From Akkermansia muciniphila (GTDB lineage: Bacteria > Verrucomicrobiota > Verrucomicrobiia > Verrucomicrobiales > Akkermansiaceae), in assembly GCA_945901795.1 (NCBI GenBank), contig CAMDLP010000008.1:1-64000 (forward strand): 64,000 nucleotides of DNA, in the 5' to 3' direction. Positions 42,822 to 52,050 of this stretch are shown in pieces. The notes beneath the pieces were generated by a model that was given only the letters and a program-made list of their open reading frames with translations, was not told where the DNA came from and ran no database searches. The translations under genes and the position numbers were made by a program. The number at the start of each line of letters is the position of its first letter. Position 1 is the stretch's first letter.

Positions 42822-43823
42822 ATGTCATCCAACTCACCCGAGGCGATCGCCGCCCCCCCGAAATCCTGCTCACAAGGCGCGGGCAAGCTGGTGGTATGGG
42901 TCTCGGTTTTGGTATCGGTGGTGCTGGTGGTTTGGTTTTACGGGTTTGAAACGCGCTACGATTCCGGCCGCGGGCAGTCGGCTTTCCGGTGGATTTACAG
43001 TGCTTGGAATGGCGAGACCGACTACGAGCACGGGCTGTTATTTCCCTTCGTGATCGCGGGTTTGATTTTCTATCGGCTCAAGGATCTCAAGGCTGCGGCC
43101 GGCAAGGAGAGCGCCTGGGGGCTGCTGGCGGTGTTGGTGGGAGTGTTGTTTTACGTGGCCGCCTATCGGACGCTCCAGCCGCGGATCGCGATGGCGGGGC
43201 TGCCGTTCATTGTCTGGGGCGGCGCCTGGTATTTGTGGGGCTGGCGGGTGGCGAAGCTGCTGACCTTCCCGCTATTCTTCTTCTGGCTGGCCGTCCCGCT
43301 GCCGAGTTTCCAACAGGCGACCACGCACTTGCAGTTGCTCGCCACTTCGATGGCCCATCACGGCTCGGGCTTGTTCGGCGTGGAAACCTATGTGGAGGGC
43401 ACCAAGGTGCTGCCGCTCAAGGGGGATTGGAAGCCCTTGGACATCGCAGCCGGATGCAGCGGCATCCGCTCGTTGATGGCCTTGCTGATGATCTCCGCGG
43501 CGTGGGCCTACATCGCGAAAATGGCGCTCTGGAAAAAGGTGCTGCTGTTTCTATCGGCGTTTCCGCTGGCGATTCTCGGCAATGCACTGCGGGTGACTTC
43601 CATCTTCGTGATCGGCGAGTATGGCAATGCGGAATGGGCGCGCACCACTTGGCATGACTGGTCGGGGCTGCTGCTTTTCTATCCGTTCTCGCTGATGCTG
43701 CTGCTGGCCATCCATTCGCTTCTCGAAGGCGGCTTGCCATGGAAGAAGCACAACCAGCGCCAACTCCGCCGGGTAGTCGTCACCCGCACGGATGAATCCA
43801 AACCCTTCCTACCGGAATCATGA
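42822..43823 (+). CDS. Exosortase
   Basis: 333 aa from the ATG at 42822; the frame is open from 42711 across the prs start. It is a polytopic membrane protein of the exosortase/archaeosortase family. The three catalytic positions are present: Cys212 in DIAAGCSGIRSL, Arg257 in GNALRVTS and His278 in TTWHDWSG. Exosortases cut PEP-CTERM tails and transfer the protein to an anchor. Substrates in the window are the proteins at 1188, 19140 and 53777. The stop overlaps the EpsI-like gene (ATGA). The N-terminal region contains a run of seven C. Confidence 0.92.
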   Translation: MSSNSPEAIAAPPKSCSQGAGKLVVWVSVLVSVVLVVWFYGFETRYDSGRGQSAFRWIYSAWNGETDYEHGLLFPFVIAGLIFYRLKDLKAAAGKESAWGLLAVLVGVLFYVAAYRTLQPRIAMAGLPFIVWGGAWYLWGWRVAKLLTFPLFFFWLAVPLPSFQQATTHLQLLATSMAHHGSGLFGVETYVEGTKVLPLKGDWKPLDIAAGCSGIRSLMALLMISAAWAYIAKMALWKKVLLFLSAFPLAILGNALRVTSIFVIGEYGNAEWARTTWHDWSGLLLFYPFSLMLLLAIHSLLEGGLPWKKHNQRQLRRVVVTRTDESKPFLPES

Positions 43824-44554
43824 AAACCAAATCCTGGCTTTTGCCCTTGTTTCTGGGAGGCACCTTTAGCGCGATTTATTTCCTGCCCAAGGTGGGGGCG
43901 GTCGCCCAGTCCGCGGTGAAAATGGAATTGCCAGCCACTTCGGGAAGCTGGTCGCTGGAAGGCCAGTCGCCCAGCGAGGCGGAGATCGGCACGCTCAAAG
44001 GCGACACCCAGTTCTCCAAGGCGATCTGCCTGGCCGCCCGGCTTGGCGAGGTCAACGCGGACGGTTATCTCGTCCCTGACCGGGTGGATCTTTCGATCGT
44101 TCTATCAGGTACGGATATCAACAACTCGATCCACCGGCCGGAGCGCTGCATGCCGGCGCAGGGGCACAACATCACTTCCTCCGGCGACCGGATTCTCAAG
44201 CTCCCCAACGGTCGCCAATTCGTCACCAAGCGGCTGGTCTCGGTCCAGTCGCAACGGATCAAGTCGAACACGGACCGCGAGGAGTATGCGAAATTCAACT
44301 GCCTGACCTATTACTTTTTCGTCGGGCACGATCATGTGACTAACGACCACCTCGCCCGGACCTTCATCGACATGAGGGACCGCCTGGTGCGCGGGATGGA
44401 CCAGCGCTGGGCCTACACCACGGTTTCGATGTGGTATGGCAAGGTGCCGTGGATTGAAAAGGAAGTCACCGAGGCGGAGGCGGACGCCAAGCTGCAGAAG
44501 TTTCTAGCGGATTTCGCCGAGCAGCAGATCGACTGGAACCAGGTGAAACCCTGA
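43820..44554 (+). CDS. EpsI-family exosortase-associated protein
   Basis: 244 aa with an N-terminal membrane helix (WLLPLFLGGTFSAIYFLPKV). The conserved EpsI motif IHRPERCMPAQGHNI is present, with the family-typical YFFVGHDHVTNDHLARTFID stretch. EpsI proteins are fused to, or encoded next to, exosortases in polysaccharide loci and are thought to help sorting or anchoring. The four-base overlap with exosortase shows cotranslation. It converges on the O-antigen ligase-like gene with one base between stops. Confidence 0.85.
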   Translation: MKTKSWLLPLFLGGTFSAIYFLPKVGAVAQSAVKMELPATSGSWSLEGQSPSEAEIGTLKGDTQFSKAICLAARLGEVNADGYLVPDRVDLSIVLSGTDINNSIHRPERCMPAQGHNITSSGDRILKLPNGRQFVTKRLVSVQSQRIKSNTDREEYAKFNCLTYYFFVGHDHVTNDHLARTFIDMRDRLVRGMDQRWAYTTVSMWYGKVPWIEKEVTEAEADAKLQKFLADFAEQQIDWNQVKP

Positions 44555-44555
44555 G

Positions 44556-46766
44556 TCAGCGTTTCAGCGGCTCGGGTTTGACCGGCTCGATTTTCGCGCC
44601 CTTGAGAAACGCGATCGTCTGGTCGAGGTAGGCGAGGTATTCGACGCGTTGGTTGGGCGTGACGCCGTGGGGGAGTTCGTGGGTCCGGCCGATGCGGCCT
44701 TTCGCCTCGATGAAACGACCGAGCGCCTCTGCGGGCCGGCGGGCGTTCCAGTCAGAAGCCGCCATTTTCCCATGGAGAACCCCGGCGCGGTAATGGGCGC
44801 GGGTTCCGTTGATCAGCGTGGCGGCAAAATCGTAGGCCTCCATGGCTCCCTGATAGTCGCCGTTAGCCTCGCGTGCCGTGCCCAGGCTTTCGTGGATGGA
44901 GACTCTCGCATCCCTCATGTCTGCGATGACCCAGTGCATCTGATCGACGGCCTCCTCGATCTGTTGGGCGGCGATTTCCACGGACGCGAGGGCGGCGGAG
45001 GGGTCCTGCGTGCCGAACTGGCGGACGGCTTTGCGGAGGAAGTGGTTGGCGAGAAAGAACCGGCCCCGGAATCCGGGTTCCATCCCGCCCTGCAGTTGGA
45101 TCGTCCGGTTGAAAGCGTCCTCCGCCTCTGAATCCCGTTGCAGCTGGCTCAGCAAATTGGCGCGGTTGACCACGGGGTTTGGATCGTATGGGTGCAGGAG
45201 TTCGGCGGTTTCGTAATCGCGGATCGCTTGTTCGGCGGCTTCCCGGGTTTTCGGCCCTGTGCCCGCAGCCGCGGCTTCCTGAAAAACAAACGCCCGGTCC
45301 TGATACAAGCTCGGCCGCGGCCACCGCCGGATGGCTCCTGTGAGAGCCTCGACGCGGGCCGCGTCCGATGTCGCCGCGACTTTGCTCAAATACCCGGGCC
45401 ACAGGATTTTGGTGACTTGCGTGCCTTTCCAGCCCATCGGAAGCAGGAGCATCGCGCAGGCGAGCGCTGCTAGGGAAAGCAGGATTCGTGAGAAGACCCG
45501 CGTGGAAGTGTCGTCCGGAGCCGCCGACGCGCGGGATAACTGGCCGAGGCAGATTCCTAGCAGGAGGATTCCCGGCAGCAGGTGGAACACGAAGCTGAAG
45601 CAGGACTGGACGAACATCCCCGCGAGCGCCGAGAGACCCCCAAGCCGCCAGGCCTCTCCTGAAGTGGGTTCCCGCGAAGGTTCTGGAAACAGAATCCGGA
45701 TCACCGCGACGATCGCCAGCGTCCCTAGCAGGCCGGTCAGCAGGCCCGTGCCGATGATGCCGTAGTCGGTGGCGGCCTGGAGCCATTCATTATGCACCTG
45801 CTCGGGAATGTGGGTGGCGATGTCGCCCTGGAGCGACTTGTCAGCGAATCGGAAACTCTCCCAGCTGAAACTCCGGCTGCCGCCGCCCGCCAGCGGATGC
45901 AAGCCGATGCAGGACCGCGCGACTCCCAGGAAATAAAGCCGGCAGTTGTTATCGAATATTCCGTCGATCCCGCTTCCTGCGCGCCTGAGCTCTTGGGAAT
46001 CCTGCCAGCCATTGAAGAGAAACCCTCCGATCGCCAGGCCGATGATCGGAATCGCGATCAACGCTGGCGCGAACCACCGCGCGTTTTGGCGCTGGCCGAT
46101 CGCCAACGCGGCGACCGCGAAGACCCCAGTGCCGACCGCCGCTCCCAGGATGCCGCCGCGGGACCGGGTGAAATACACGGCCACCAGTCCGGCGATTGCG
46201 ATCAGCGCCCACAGGACGCGTGTCAGCACGCCCTGCCGCCCGAACAACGCGGCGGCCGCGACCAGCAACGAGGAAGCGATCAGGTAGTTGGCGGCCTCAT
46301 TGTAATGCGCGTAAAACCCCGACGGAAATCCCGCGGCACGCGAGCGGAACACCGGAGTGAACGACGGGTCGATCACCTGCTTGCCGACGACCACCACGTT
46401 CGCCAGCAGTAGCAGGGCGACGCCCCAGATCAGGATCCGCTCGGCCGCCGCGTTGCCCTCGATCGCCCGGATGCTGATGAAGGAGCCGACGGCTCCGGCC
46501 AGCAATAACAGGTCCGCCTCGCCCAGTTCCGCCACCGGGGAAATCCACGCCCGCCACGCGAACCAAGCCGCGGTGATCGCCCCGAAGGCGATCAGGCCGA
46601 AGTCCGCGGCGAAGCGCCCTTTCCGCCAAAACACCGGCAGCGCCGCGGTGACGGCAAAGCCCAGCGCCAGCATCGCCGGGCCCCAGGTCCAAGGCCGCGT
46701 CTGCGGGCCGATCACCACCGCGAGGATCAAGGCGGCGACGAGAAAGATGGCGGAAACGGCAGGCAC
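44556..46766 (-). CDS. O-antigen ligase/polymerase-like protein with TPR C-terminus
   Basis: 736 aa from a GTG at 46766. The frame is open to 46844, but the extra 26 residues are translated from a TTTCAG-type filler also found upstream of pth, so the later start is preferred. About ten transmembrane helices precede the family loop with VYFTRSRGGILGAAVG and EQVHNEWLQAATDYGIIGTG (the Wzy_C/WaaL motif). Residues after about 430 are TPR-like (AVVNRANLLSQLQRDSEAED). It probably polymerises or ligates a lipid-linked glycan. Alternative assignment: protein glycosylation ligase. Confidence 0.82.
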   Translation of the reverse strand: MPAVSAIFLVAALILAVVIGPQTRPWTWGPAMLALGFAVTAALPVFWRKGRFAADFGLIAFGAITAAWFAWRAWISPVAELGEADLLLLAGAVGSFISIRAIEGNAAAERILIWGVALLLLANVVVVGKQVIDPSFTPVFRSRAAGFPSGFYAHYNEAANYLIASSLLVAAAALFGRQGVLTRVLWALIAIAGLVAVYFTRSRGGILGAAVGTGVFAVAALAIGQRQNARWFAPALIAIPIIGLAIGGFLFNGWQDSQELRRAGSGIDGIFDNNCRLYFLGVARSCIGLHPLAGGGSRSFSWESFRFADKSLQGDIATHIPEQVHNEWLQAATDYGIIGTGLLTGLLGTLAIVAVIRILFPEPSREPTSGEAWRLGGLSALAGMFVQSCFSFVFHLLPGILLLGICLGQLSRASAAPDDTSTRVFSRILLSLAALACAMLLLPMGWKGTQVTKILWPGYLSKVAATSDAARVEALTGAIRRWPRPSLYQDRAFVFQEAAAAGTGPKTREAAEQAIRDYETAELLHPYDPNPVVNRANLLSQLQRDSEAEDAFNRTIQLQGGMEPGFRGRFFLANHFLRKAVRQFGTQDPSAALASVEIAAQQIEEAVDQMHWVIADMRDARVSIHESLGTAREANGDYQGAMEAYDFAATLINGTRAHYRAGVLHGKMAASDWNARRPAEALGRFIEAKGRIGRTHELPHGVTPNQRVEYLAYLDQTIAFLKGAKIEPVKPEPLKR

Positions 46767-46779
46767 TGCGGAAATAAAT

Positions 46780-46810
46780 GCTGAAATGCTGAAAACTGAA
46801 ACGCTGAAAT
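46780..46810. repeat. GCTGAAA-type low-complexity array
   Basis: Repeats of CTGAAA/GCTGAAA (TTTCAGC on the minus strand) sit just upstream of the ligase-like gene start. A similar array lies at 40961-40995, upstream of pth. The two are similar but not identical. Confidence 0.5.
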
Positions 46811-46844
46811 TGAGGGATCGGGAAGACGAAAAACCGCCAGTCAC

Positions 46845-46925
46845 TCACTCCACCGTAAACCCCTCGAGGGACGCGGCTTCCTCCACCAACAGGGGCGCGA
46901 TCGCCGAAGAATCCCAAAATCTCAT
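46845..46925 (-). pseudogene. VapC-type PIN toxin, truncated after 26 codons
   Basis: The ATG at 46925 overlaps the antitoxin stop (ATGA) and encodes MRFWDSSAIAPLLVEEAASL, then six more residues and TGA. The WDSSAIAPLL start with the first catalytic Asp is diagnostic of VapC-type PIN nucleases of about 130 aa. All later acidic residues are missing. The stop abuts the 5' end of the open frame of the ligase-like gene, so the toxin was cut by a deletion there. Confidence 0.65.
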
Positions 46926-47212
46926 CGATTTTCCTCCTGCCGGTCGTCGATGATTGCCGCAGCCAATCCGTCTCGGTAGCGTCCCGGCGGCATCGTGAGG
47001 AAGGCTTGCACGTCCAGCAGGTTCTTGCGCGGTGCCGCGATTCCCTCGGCAACCAGGCTGGCGGTCTCGCTGGACAAGGTGCCCGGCGCGATCCGTTCCA
47101 AGGTCGCCACCGGAGATTTTCGATCCGTCACCACCACCAGCTCGCCGGAGCGCACGAGTTCCAAATGCGCGGATAGTCCGTCTTTGAGCTCGGAAATACT
47201 GGCGATTTTCAT
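46922..47212 (-). CDS. Phd/YefM-type antitoxin
   Basis: 96 aa from the ATG at 47212. The N-terminus (KIASISELKDGLSAHLELVR, then SGELVVVTDRKSPVATLERI) is the Phd/YefM DNA-binding fold. The C-terminal half (LLDVQAFLTMPPGRYRDGLA) would bind the toxin. It is the upstream partner of a PIN toxin of which only 26 codons remain. The antitoxin frame is intact, so it could now act as an orphan antitoxin or repressor. Confidence 0.8.
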   Translation of the reverse strand: MKIASISELKDGLSAHLELVRSGELVVVTDRKSPVATLERIAPGTLSSETASLVAEGIAAPRKNLLDVQAFLTMPPGRYRDGLAAAIIDDRQEENR

Positions 47213-47262
47213 GATGGCTATTTTAGCCTGATTGATCTGGCTGTCAACTTTTCGAATCTTCC

Positions 47263-48657
47263 TCACGCCGCGCCTTTGCCGAACAGCACCGCCGGGATGG
47301 TCCGCGCCAGGATCTTGAAATCCAGCCACAGCGACCAGTTGTCGATGTATTTGAGATCCATCGCCACCCAATCTTCGAAGCTGGTGATGGTGTTGCGGCC
47401 GCCGGCCTGCCACTCGCAGGTGATCCCGGGTTTCACGCTCAGCCTGCGGCGGTGGGAAAGCTCGCAAAACGCCTCGACCTCATAGATCGGCAGCGGCCGC
47501 GGGCCCACCAGGCTCATTTCGCCGGTGACCACGTTGAGCAGCTGCGGCAGCTCGTCGATACTGAATTTCCTGAGAAACGCCCCGAACGCGAAAATCCGCG
47601 GGTCGTTATGGAGCTTGAAAACCGGCCCGTCCATCTGGTTGCCGTGGTCCTCCTTGATCTGGTCGAGCATTTTCTCGGCGTTGGCCACCATCGTCCGGAA
47701 TTTCCACATCCGGAACGGCTGGCCGTAGCGGCCGGCCCGCATCTGTGAGAAAAACACCGGTGCTCCGGGGCTTTTGATCGCGATGCCCAGCGCCGCGAAA
47801 ACCCACAGCGGCGAGGTGATCAGAATGATGGCTGACGCGGCGACCCGGTCGAAAATCTCCTTGCACAGAAGCTCCCAGGAAAGCTCGGGCGTCGAGCGCA
47901 ACACCATCATCGGCTTGTTCCCGATCACGTCGAAAACCGGCCGCGCGATCTGGGCGCGGATGAACGAGGCTGCGATCCACGCCTCCACCCCCTGCAGCTC
48001 GCAGGCTTCCACCGCACGGGCGACTTTTTCGAACTCCGTGTTCTTGGCGGCGAACAGGACCCGGCTCACCGACTGCTCCTTCAGCAGGCTGAAAAGCTCG
48101 GAAACTTCGCGCGTGCCCAAGTCGAAGTGATCCACCACCTTCCAGCCGGAGACGATTTCCGGGTCGAGCTCCGCCAGCAGGTCCTTCATTTCCCCGCCCG
48201 AACCCGCCACCACGATCCGCTCCTTGGTGGCGTCGCTCTCGACCTGGTGCTTCAACCACATGGCCGTGACCCGGTCCCGCACGAGGAGGATGAAGAACAC
48301 GAAAACCAGCCCGAGCCCGAGCACCAGCCGCCGCGTGTCCGTTTGTTTTGCGAAGACCGCGAACAACCCGAGCATCAGCACGATCACCACGATCGAGCGC
48401 ATCAGCTGCCACATGGTCGCGCTGGTGTTCTTGTGCCTGAGACGCTCGTAAAAACCAAATCGTTCCAGGACCAGCGGGGTGAACGGCACCGCGATGTAAA
48501 GCACCCAGTTCATGCTCTTCCACAGCGCCTCCTCCTCGGTTCCCATCCCGAGCCAGCCCCGGACCTCGCCCCCGAGCCAGAAGGACAGCCATACTAACAA
48601 GGCATCCGTCAGCTGGAGCGCCTGGATGGTGAATGAATCTTTACGGCTGATAGCCAT
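47263..48657 (-). CDS. Polyprenyl glycosylphosphotransferase
   Basis: 464 aa. Four or five N-terminal membrane helices precede a nucleotide-binding-like CoA_binding_3 region (IVVAGSGGEMKDLLAELDPE). The C-terminal bacterial sugar transferase domain has KEIFDRVAASAIILITSPLW, APVFFSQMRAGRYGQPFRMW, KFRTMVANAE, and DELPQLLNVVTGEMSLVGPR-P. This enzyme moves a sugar-phosphate onto undecaprenyl phosphate, starting exopolysaccharide synthesis. It belongs to the exosortase-associated polysaccharide locus. The gene next to it on the same strand is the Phd-like antitoxin. Confidence 0.92.
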   Translation of the reverse strand: MAISRKDSFTIQALQLTDALLVWLSFWLGGEVRGWLGMGTEEEALWKSMNWVLYIAVPFTPLVLERFGFYERLRHKNTSATMWQLMRSIVVIVLMLGLFAVFAKQTDTRRLVLGLGLVFVFFILLVRDRVTAMWLKHQVESDATKERIVVAGSGGEMKDLLAELDPEIVSGWKVVDHFDLGTREVSELFSLLKEQSVSRVLFAAKNTEFEKVARAVEACELQGVEAWIAASFIRAQIARPVFDVIGNKPMMVLRSTPELSWELLCKEIFDRVAASAIILITSPLWVFAALGIAIKSPGAPVFFSQMRAGRYGQPFRMWKFRTMVANAEKMLDQIKEDHGNQMDGPVFKLHNDPRIFAFGAFLRKFSIDELPQLLNVVTGEMSLVGPRPLPIYEVEAFCELSHRRRLSVKPGITCEWQAGGRNTITSFEDWVAMDLKYIDNWSLWLDFKILARTIPAVLFGKGAA

Positions 48658-48835
48658 GGGTTTGTCAATCGGGCGATGGAAACCAGAGTTGCCAGTGCCG
48701 GAACAATCCCTAAAATTCCACCCTCTGCAACCTTAGATTCTCAAACAGTGCCGATTTGGTCACGGGCCGCCACATCCGGTCGGCGATCGGAATTTAGTTG
48801 GAAACCCGGCCTTGAAGTGTTTTCTCGCGCAGGAA

Positions 48836-49990
48836 ATGCGCCGCCTCACCTTAACCGGAACTTTTTTGCTCCTCTTGGGGGCGCTTTATGGTTTCTGGCA
48901 GCACCGCTTCGAGCGTGCGCCTGGGTATCCCACCGTGCGGCTTTCTGATCTCCGCGCGATCGCCAGTCCGGCTCCCGGCGTCGAGTGGCTGGGCCCGGAG
49001 ACCTATCCCCGCCTGCGGTTGCGGGTGGATCAGACTCACTCCAAGGTCGTCGCACGCGTGGATTTGCCGCAGATCCAAGCGGTGAGTTTTCTCCATGTCC
49101 GCTTCCAAGTTTCCCCCACCGACCTCATGCCGGGCAAAGAAACGTGGCAGGACGGTCGCTGCGTGATCGAGTGGCACCTGCAAGCCCGGGGCTCGGCTTG
49201 GGAAAATAATCCGTTTTGCTCTGCCAGGCACAGTGAGGCCAGCGGCATCGTCGAAATGGTCCTGAGGCCCGATCATCCGCCAGCCATCCCGGCCCTGCGC
49301 CTCGAAAACCTCGGAACCTCGGGCGATCTCGAACTCTCGATGTTCGAAGCCACCGTCCTGCGGGAGAGGCGGGTCTGGAAAATCAGCCGTTGGTTCCTGC
49401 TGGCGGGCTGGCTGGCCTGGGCGGTCGCCTGGATCGGGCCGCGCGGCAAGACCGGGCGGCTCCGTCCGCTGCTCGCTTCCGCGATCTGGCTGGTCATGGG
49501 GCTTTATTTCGTCGTTCCCGGCCCATGGAAAGACGTCAGGTCGTTTGCCGGACCGTTTCAAATCAGCCCGGACCCCCCGGCCGTTCCGGATTTTTCCGCG
49601 CCGGCTTCAAGGCCCGCCGCTCCGGCGATCTACAGGTCGTCCGCCAAGTTCGTGGTGTTAGAATCCGTGGGAAAAATTCCGGATCAAGGGGATTTCACGC
49701 TGCGCCTCAAGCGTTACGCGGCAAACGCCCGGCCACTGCTCCACATCATCCTGCTCTTCGCGCCCACCCTGGCGATGGCCTGTCTCGTCGGGCGGAAACC
49801 GGCGCGCTCGCTGGCTGTCATTCTCGCCCTCGCCATCGAGACCGCGCAATTGGCCTTCGGTTATGGCTTTGACTGGGTCGATGTTTTCGACCTCGCCAGC
49901 GACGCCGTCGGCATCGCGCTGGGACTGTGGCTGTATGGTCGCCTCAGGCAGCGCGAGTGGTCGGCCACGTGGTTGCCCCGGGAATCCTGA
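48836..49990 (+). CDS. VanZ-like membrane protein
   Basis: 384 aa from the ATG at 48836 (a TTG at 48812 would add eight residues). An N-terminal helix (LTGTFLLLLGALYGFW), a beta-rich soluble domain to about residue 180 and several helices precede a C-terminal VanZ-type motif: LALAIETAQLAFGYGFDWVD with DLASDAVGIALG. VanZ-like proteins occur in polysaccharide and exosortase loci; their role is unclear. It is divergent from the sugar transferase and convergent with a glycosyltransferase. Confidence 0.75.
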   Translation: MRRLTLTGTFLLLLGALYGFWQHRFERAPGYPTVRLSDLRAIASPAPGVEWLGPETYPRLRLRVDQTHSKVVARVDLPQIQAVSFLHVRFQVSPTDLMPGKETWQDGRCVIEWHLQARGSAWENNPFCSARHSEASGIVEMVLRPDHPPAIPALRLENLGTSGDLELSMFEATVLRERRVWKISRWFLLAGWLAWAVAWIGPRGKTGRLRPLLASAIWLVMGLYFVVPGPWKDVRSFAGPFQISPDPPAVPDFSAPASRPAAPAIYRSSAKFVVLESVGKIPDQGDFTLRLKRYAANARPLLHIILLFAPTLAMACLVGRKPARSLAVILALAIETAQLAFGYGFDWVDVFDLASDAVGIALGLWLYGRLRQREWSATWLPRES

Positions 49991-49991
49991 C

Positions 49992-50909
49992 TCACCCGTG
50001 TCCACGCCATTTTCCGAGCCGTCCCGTCCACCCGTCCCGGACCGCGGAACCGATCAGCGGCAGACGGCGCGGACCATCGATCCACGCGCTGGCCAGGGCG
50101 TAGGTCAGCGCGATCGCGAGCGCCCGCAAATCGCCCGCCTGCTGGCGCTTCAGCCAGACCATGTTGCGGACCTTGTAGTAGAGTTTCCAGTCCGCTAGCC
50201 CCCTCTCGAAGAAGAAACTTTTCCCGAAAAACCGCCAGTGGACCATGTTCTCCGGCCCCGGATGATCCATCACCGCGCCACGGACGGCCTCCTGCGAGAA
50301 ACCCGCCCGCTCGATCCGCGAGGGATATTCCTCGTCCTCGCCGCGGATGAACAATTCCCCGTTGACCGGCCCCACCGCCTCACGGATTTCGCGCGGAACG
50401 AGCGCTCCCGTCCATGAAATCCTGCTGCGCGTCCGTGGGCCGTCAGGCAGCTCCCGCTCGCTCCAAACCAAGCGCCAGCCGCCGCGGCCATCCTCGATTT
50501 GCAGCGGCCAGGTGAATTTCCCGCTCAGCGGATCCACCTGCAGCGCGTGCCGCACGATGTTAGGATTCCAGCGGCCCTCAAGCATCGCCGTCAGCGCCGC
50601 CTCGCGCGGCCACGAATCGTCGTCCAGAATCCAAACCGCGTCGGCCCCAGCCCCGAACGCCTGGTCCATCGCCTCCTCCACGCCGCCGGCGTTGCCCCGG
50701 TTTTCCGCCATCCGCCGCACCACCAGCGTGAAAGGTAGATCCGCTAGATTTTCCAACACGGCCGCCGTGTCATCCGTCGATCGGTTGTCCGCCACGATCA
50801 CCAGATCCGGCGGGCGGGATTGCCGTGCCAAAGCGAGCACGCAGGCCTTCGCGGTCTCCGCGCGGTTCATCGTCGCAAAGACGGCGGCGATTTTTAGGGA
50901 CGATGGCAT
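49992..50909 (-). CDS. GT2 glycosyltransferase (rhamnosyl/galactofuranosyl type)
   Basis: 305 aa. GT-A fold with KIAAVFATMNRAETAKACVL, then LVIVADNRSTDDTAAVLENL, the NxGNAGGVEEAM-type sequence (NRGNAGGVEEAMDQAF) and DAVWILDDDSWPREAALTAM with the metal-binding DDD. The catalytic region is FIRGEDEEYPSRIERAGFS. The WRFFGKSFFFERG and WKLYYKVRNMVWLKRQQAG segments match family members acting on cell-surface glycans. It adds a sugar, probably rhamnose or galactofuranose, to an exopolysaccharide repeat unit (inference). Confidence 0.85.
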   Translation of the reverse strand: MPSSLKIAAVFATMNRAETAKACVLALARQSRPPDLVIVADNRSTDDTAAVLENLADLPFTLVVRRMAENRGNAGGVEEAMDQAFGAGADAVWILDDDSWPREAALTAMLEGRWNPNIVRHALQVDPLSGKFTWPLQIEDGRGGWRLVWSERELPDGPRTRSRISWTGALVPREIREAVGPVNGELFIRGEDEEYPSRIERAGFSQEAVRGAVMDHPGPENMVHWRFFGKSFFFERGLADWKLYYKVRNMVWLKRQQAGDLRALAIALTYALASAWIDGPRRLPLIGSAVRDGWTGRLGKWRGHG

Positions 50910-51032
50910 GTGTTAAGCAGCGGGATGAGCTGCGGTTTCCACCGTGAATCTGTATAACAAGTAGAACCGGGTCAACGATGATGTTCCGCGCATCGGCACG
51001 AGAACCATAAGGTTTTCAGGCTACGAAGGAAG

Positions 51033-51105
51033 TACGAGGACTGGGACTCGAACCCAGGACCAATTGATTAAAAGCCAACTGCTCTACCAACTGAGCTATC
51101 CTCGC
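51033..51105 (-). tRNA. tRNA-Lys (anticodon TTT)
   Basis: 73 bases on the minus strand fold as a cloverleaf: acceptor GCGAGGA/TCCTCGT, D arm GCTC...GAGC, anticodon loop CTTTTAA with anticodon TTT (bases 51070-51072), and a T arm with GGTTCGAGTCC. The acceptor has a G-U at position 1:72. The 3' CCA is not encoded. Confidence 0.95.
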
Positions 51106-51220
51106 CTTCATTTCCGCTTGCGCGGGGCGGGACGAATAAAAGCGGGTGGTGGGGTTGGCAAGCTGATTTTTGGAAAGCTCCGCACTTTTATGGAGCCGCC
51201 AGAGAGGGCGGTGGTGGTCG

Positions 51221-52048
51221 TTAGGGAGCCTTGGATCTCTTGGGCAGGTGCCAAGGAGGGTTTTGCTCGTATTGCTCCTTGAGGGAGGGGAACGACTTTC
51301 CGGCCATTTCGAAAAAGTAGGGCGAAACGACGATCATCTGTAGCTGGAGCGCCCCGGCAAATAGGAAGACGAGTGCGACCAGGCGGAAGGGGCTCAGCCG
51401 GCTGGCGATGACCTGGTGGCCACCGCTGTGATCCCAGAGGGGTGCTCCGAGGCGTTTGGCGGCGAACAGGCTGAGGGCTTGGCAAAAGACCGCGAGCAGG
51501 CCCCAGCCGAAGCCGAAACCGGTCAGCATCACACGCAGGGAGCGGCGGATGGCGGCGGGCAGATCGAGCTCCGTGCCGTCGTTGTTGGTGACGTGGAGGC
51601 CGAGCAGCCATTTTCCCGGGGTGGTGCCGAATTTGTGAATGAGCAGGGCTTCGAGGGCGAACCACGGCACGCACTGGAGGAACATCACCCACGGATTGAG
51701 CAGGGTGGCTTGGATGTCCTGGCCGGCGGCCCACATGCCGAGCCACCAGACGCCGGAGTAGAGGTAGATATCGAACCAACGGGCCCAGAAGCGCCTGCCA
51801 TAGGCGGTTTTTTTGGGCAGTGGCGGCGGGAGGATTTGGCCGGGCGGAGCTTCGGGCGGCTGGGGAATGGCGGCCAGTTCGAACTCGCGGGTGAAGAGGT
51901 CGATTTCAATGAGTGGCTTCCATGCGTCGAGCCCATCGTGCCAGGCGGGCGTGGTGGCGGGTAGCTCGCCGGTTTCGATTTTCCGGCGGATTTCGAAATC
52001 GTGGATGGGGCCGATTTTCTCGCCGTCGCGAATGATCCAGACGTCCAT
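51221..52048 (-). CDS. RDD-family membrane protein with GYF_2-like N-terminal domain
   Basis: 275 aa. Residues 1-50 (VWIIRDGEKIGPIHDFEIRR to TPAWHDGLDAWKPL) are the GYF_2-like domain seen in many planctomycete and verrucomicrobial membrane proteins. A proline linker follows. The RDD domain has the RR-W-FDIYLY entry (RFWARWFDIYLYSGVWWLGM), a KFGTTPGKWLLGLHV core and three helices in total. RDD proteins are proposed transporters or sodium-proton antiporters. It is followed on the other strand by no gene and preceded by the LolC/E-like permease. Confidence 0.82.
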   Translation of the reverse strand: MDVWIIRDGEKIGPIHDFEIRRKIETGELPATTPAWHDGLDAWKPLIEIDLFTREFELAAIPQPPEAPPGQILPPPLPKKTAYGRRFWARWFDIYLYSGVWWLGMWAAGQDIQATLLNPWVMFLQCVPWFALEALLIHKFGTTPGKWLLGLHVTNNDGTELDLPAAIRRSLRVMLTGFGFGWGLLAVFCQALSLFAAKRLGAPLWDHSGGHQVIASRLSPFRLVALVFLFAGALQLQMIVVSPYFFEMAGKSFPSLKEQYEQNPPWHLPKRSKAP

Positions 52049-52050
52049 GG

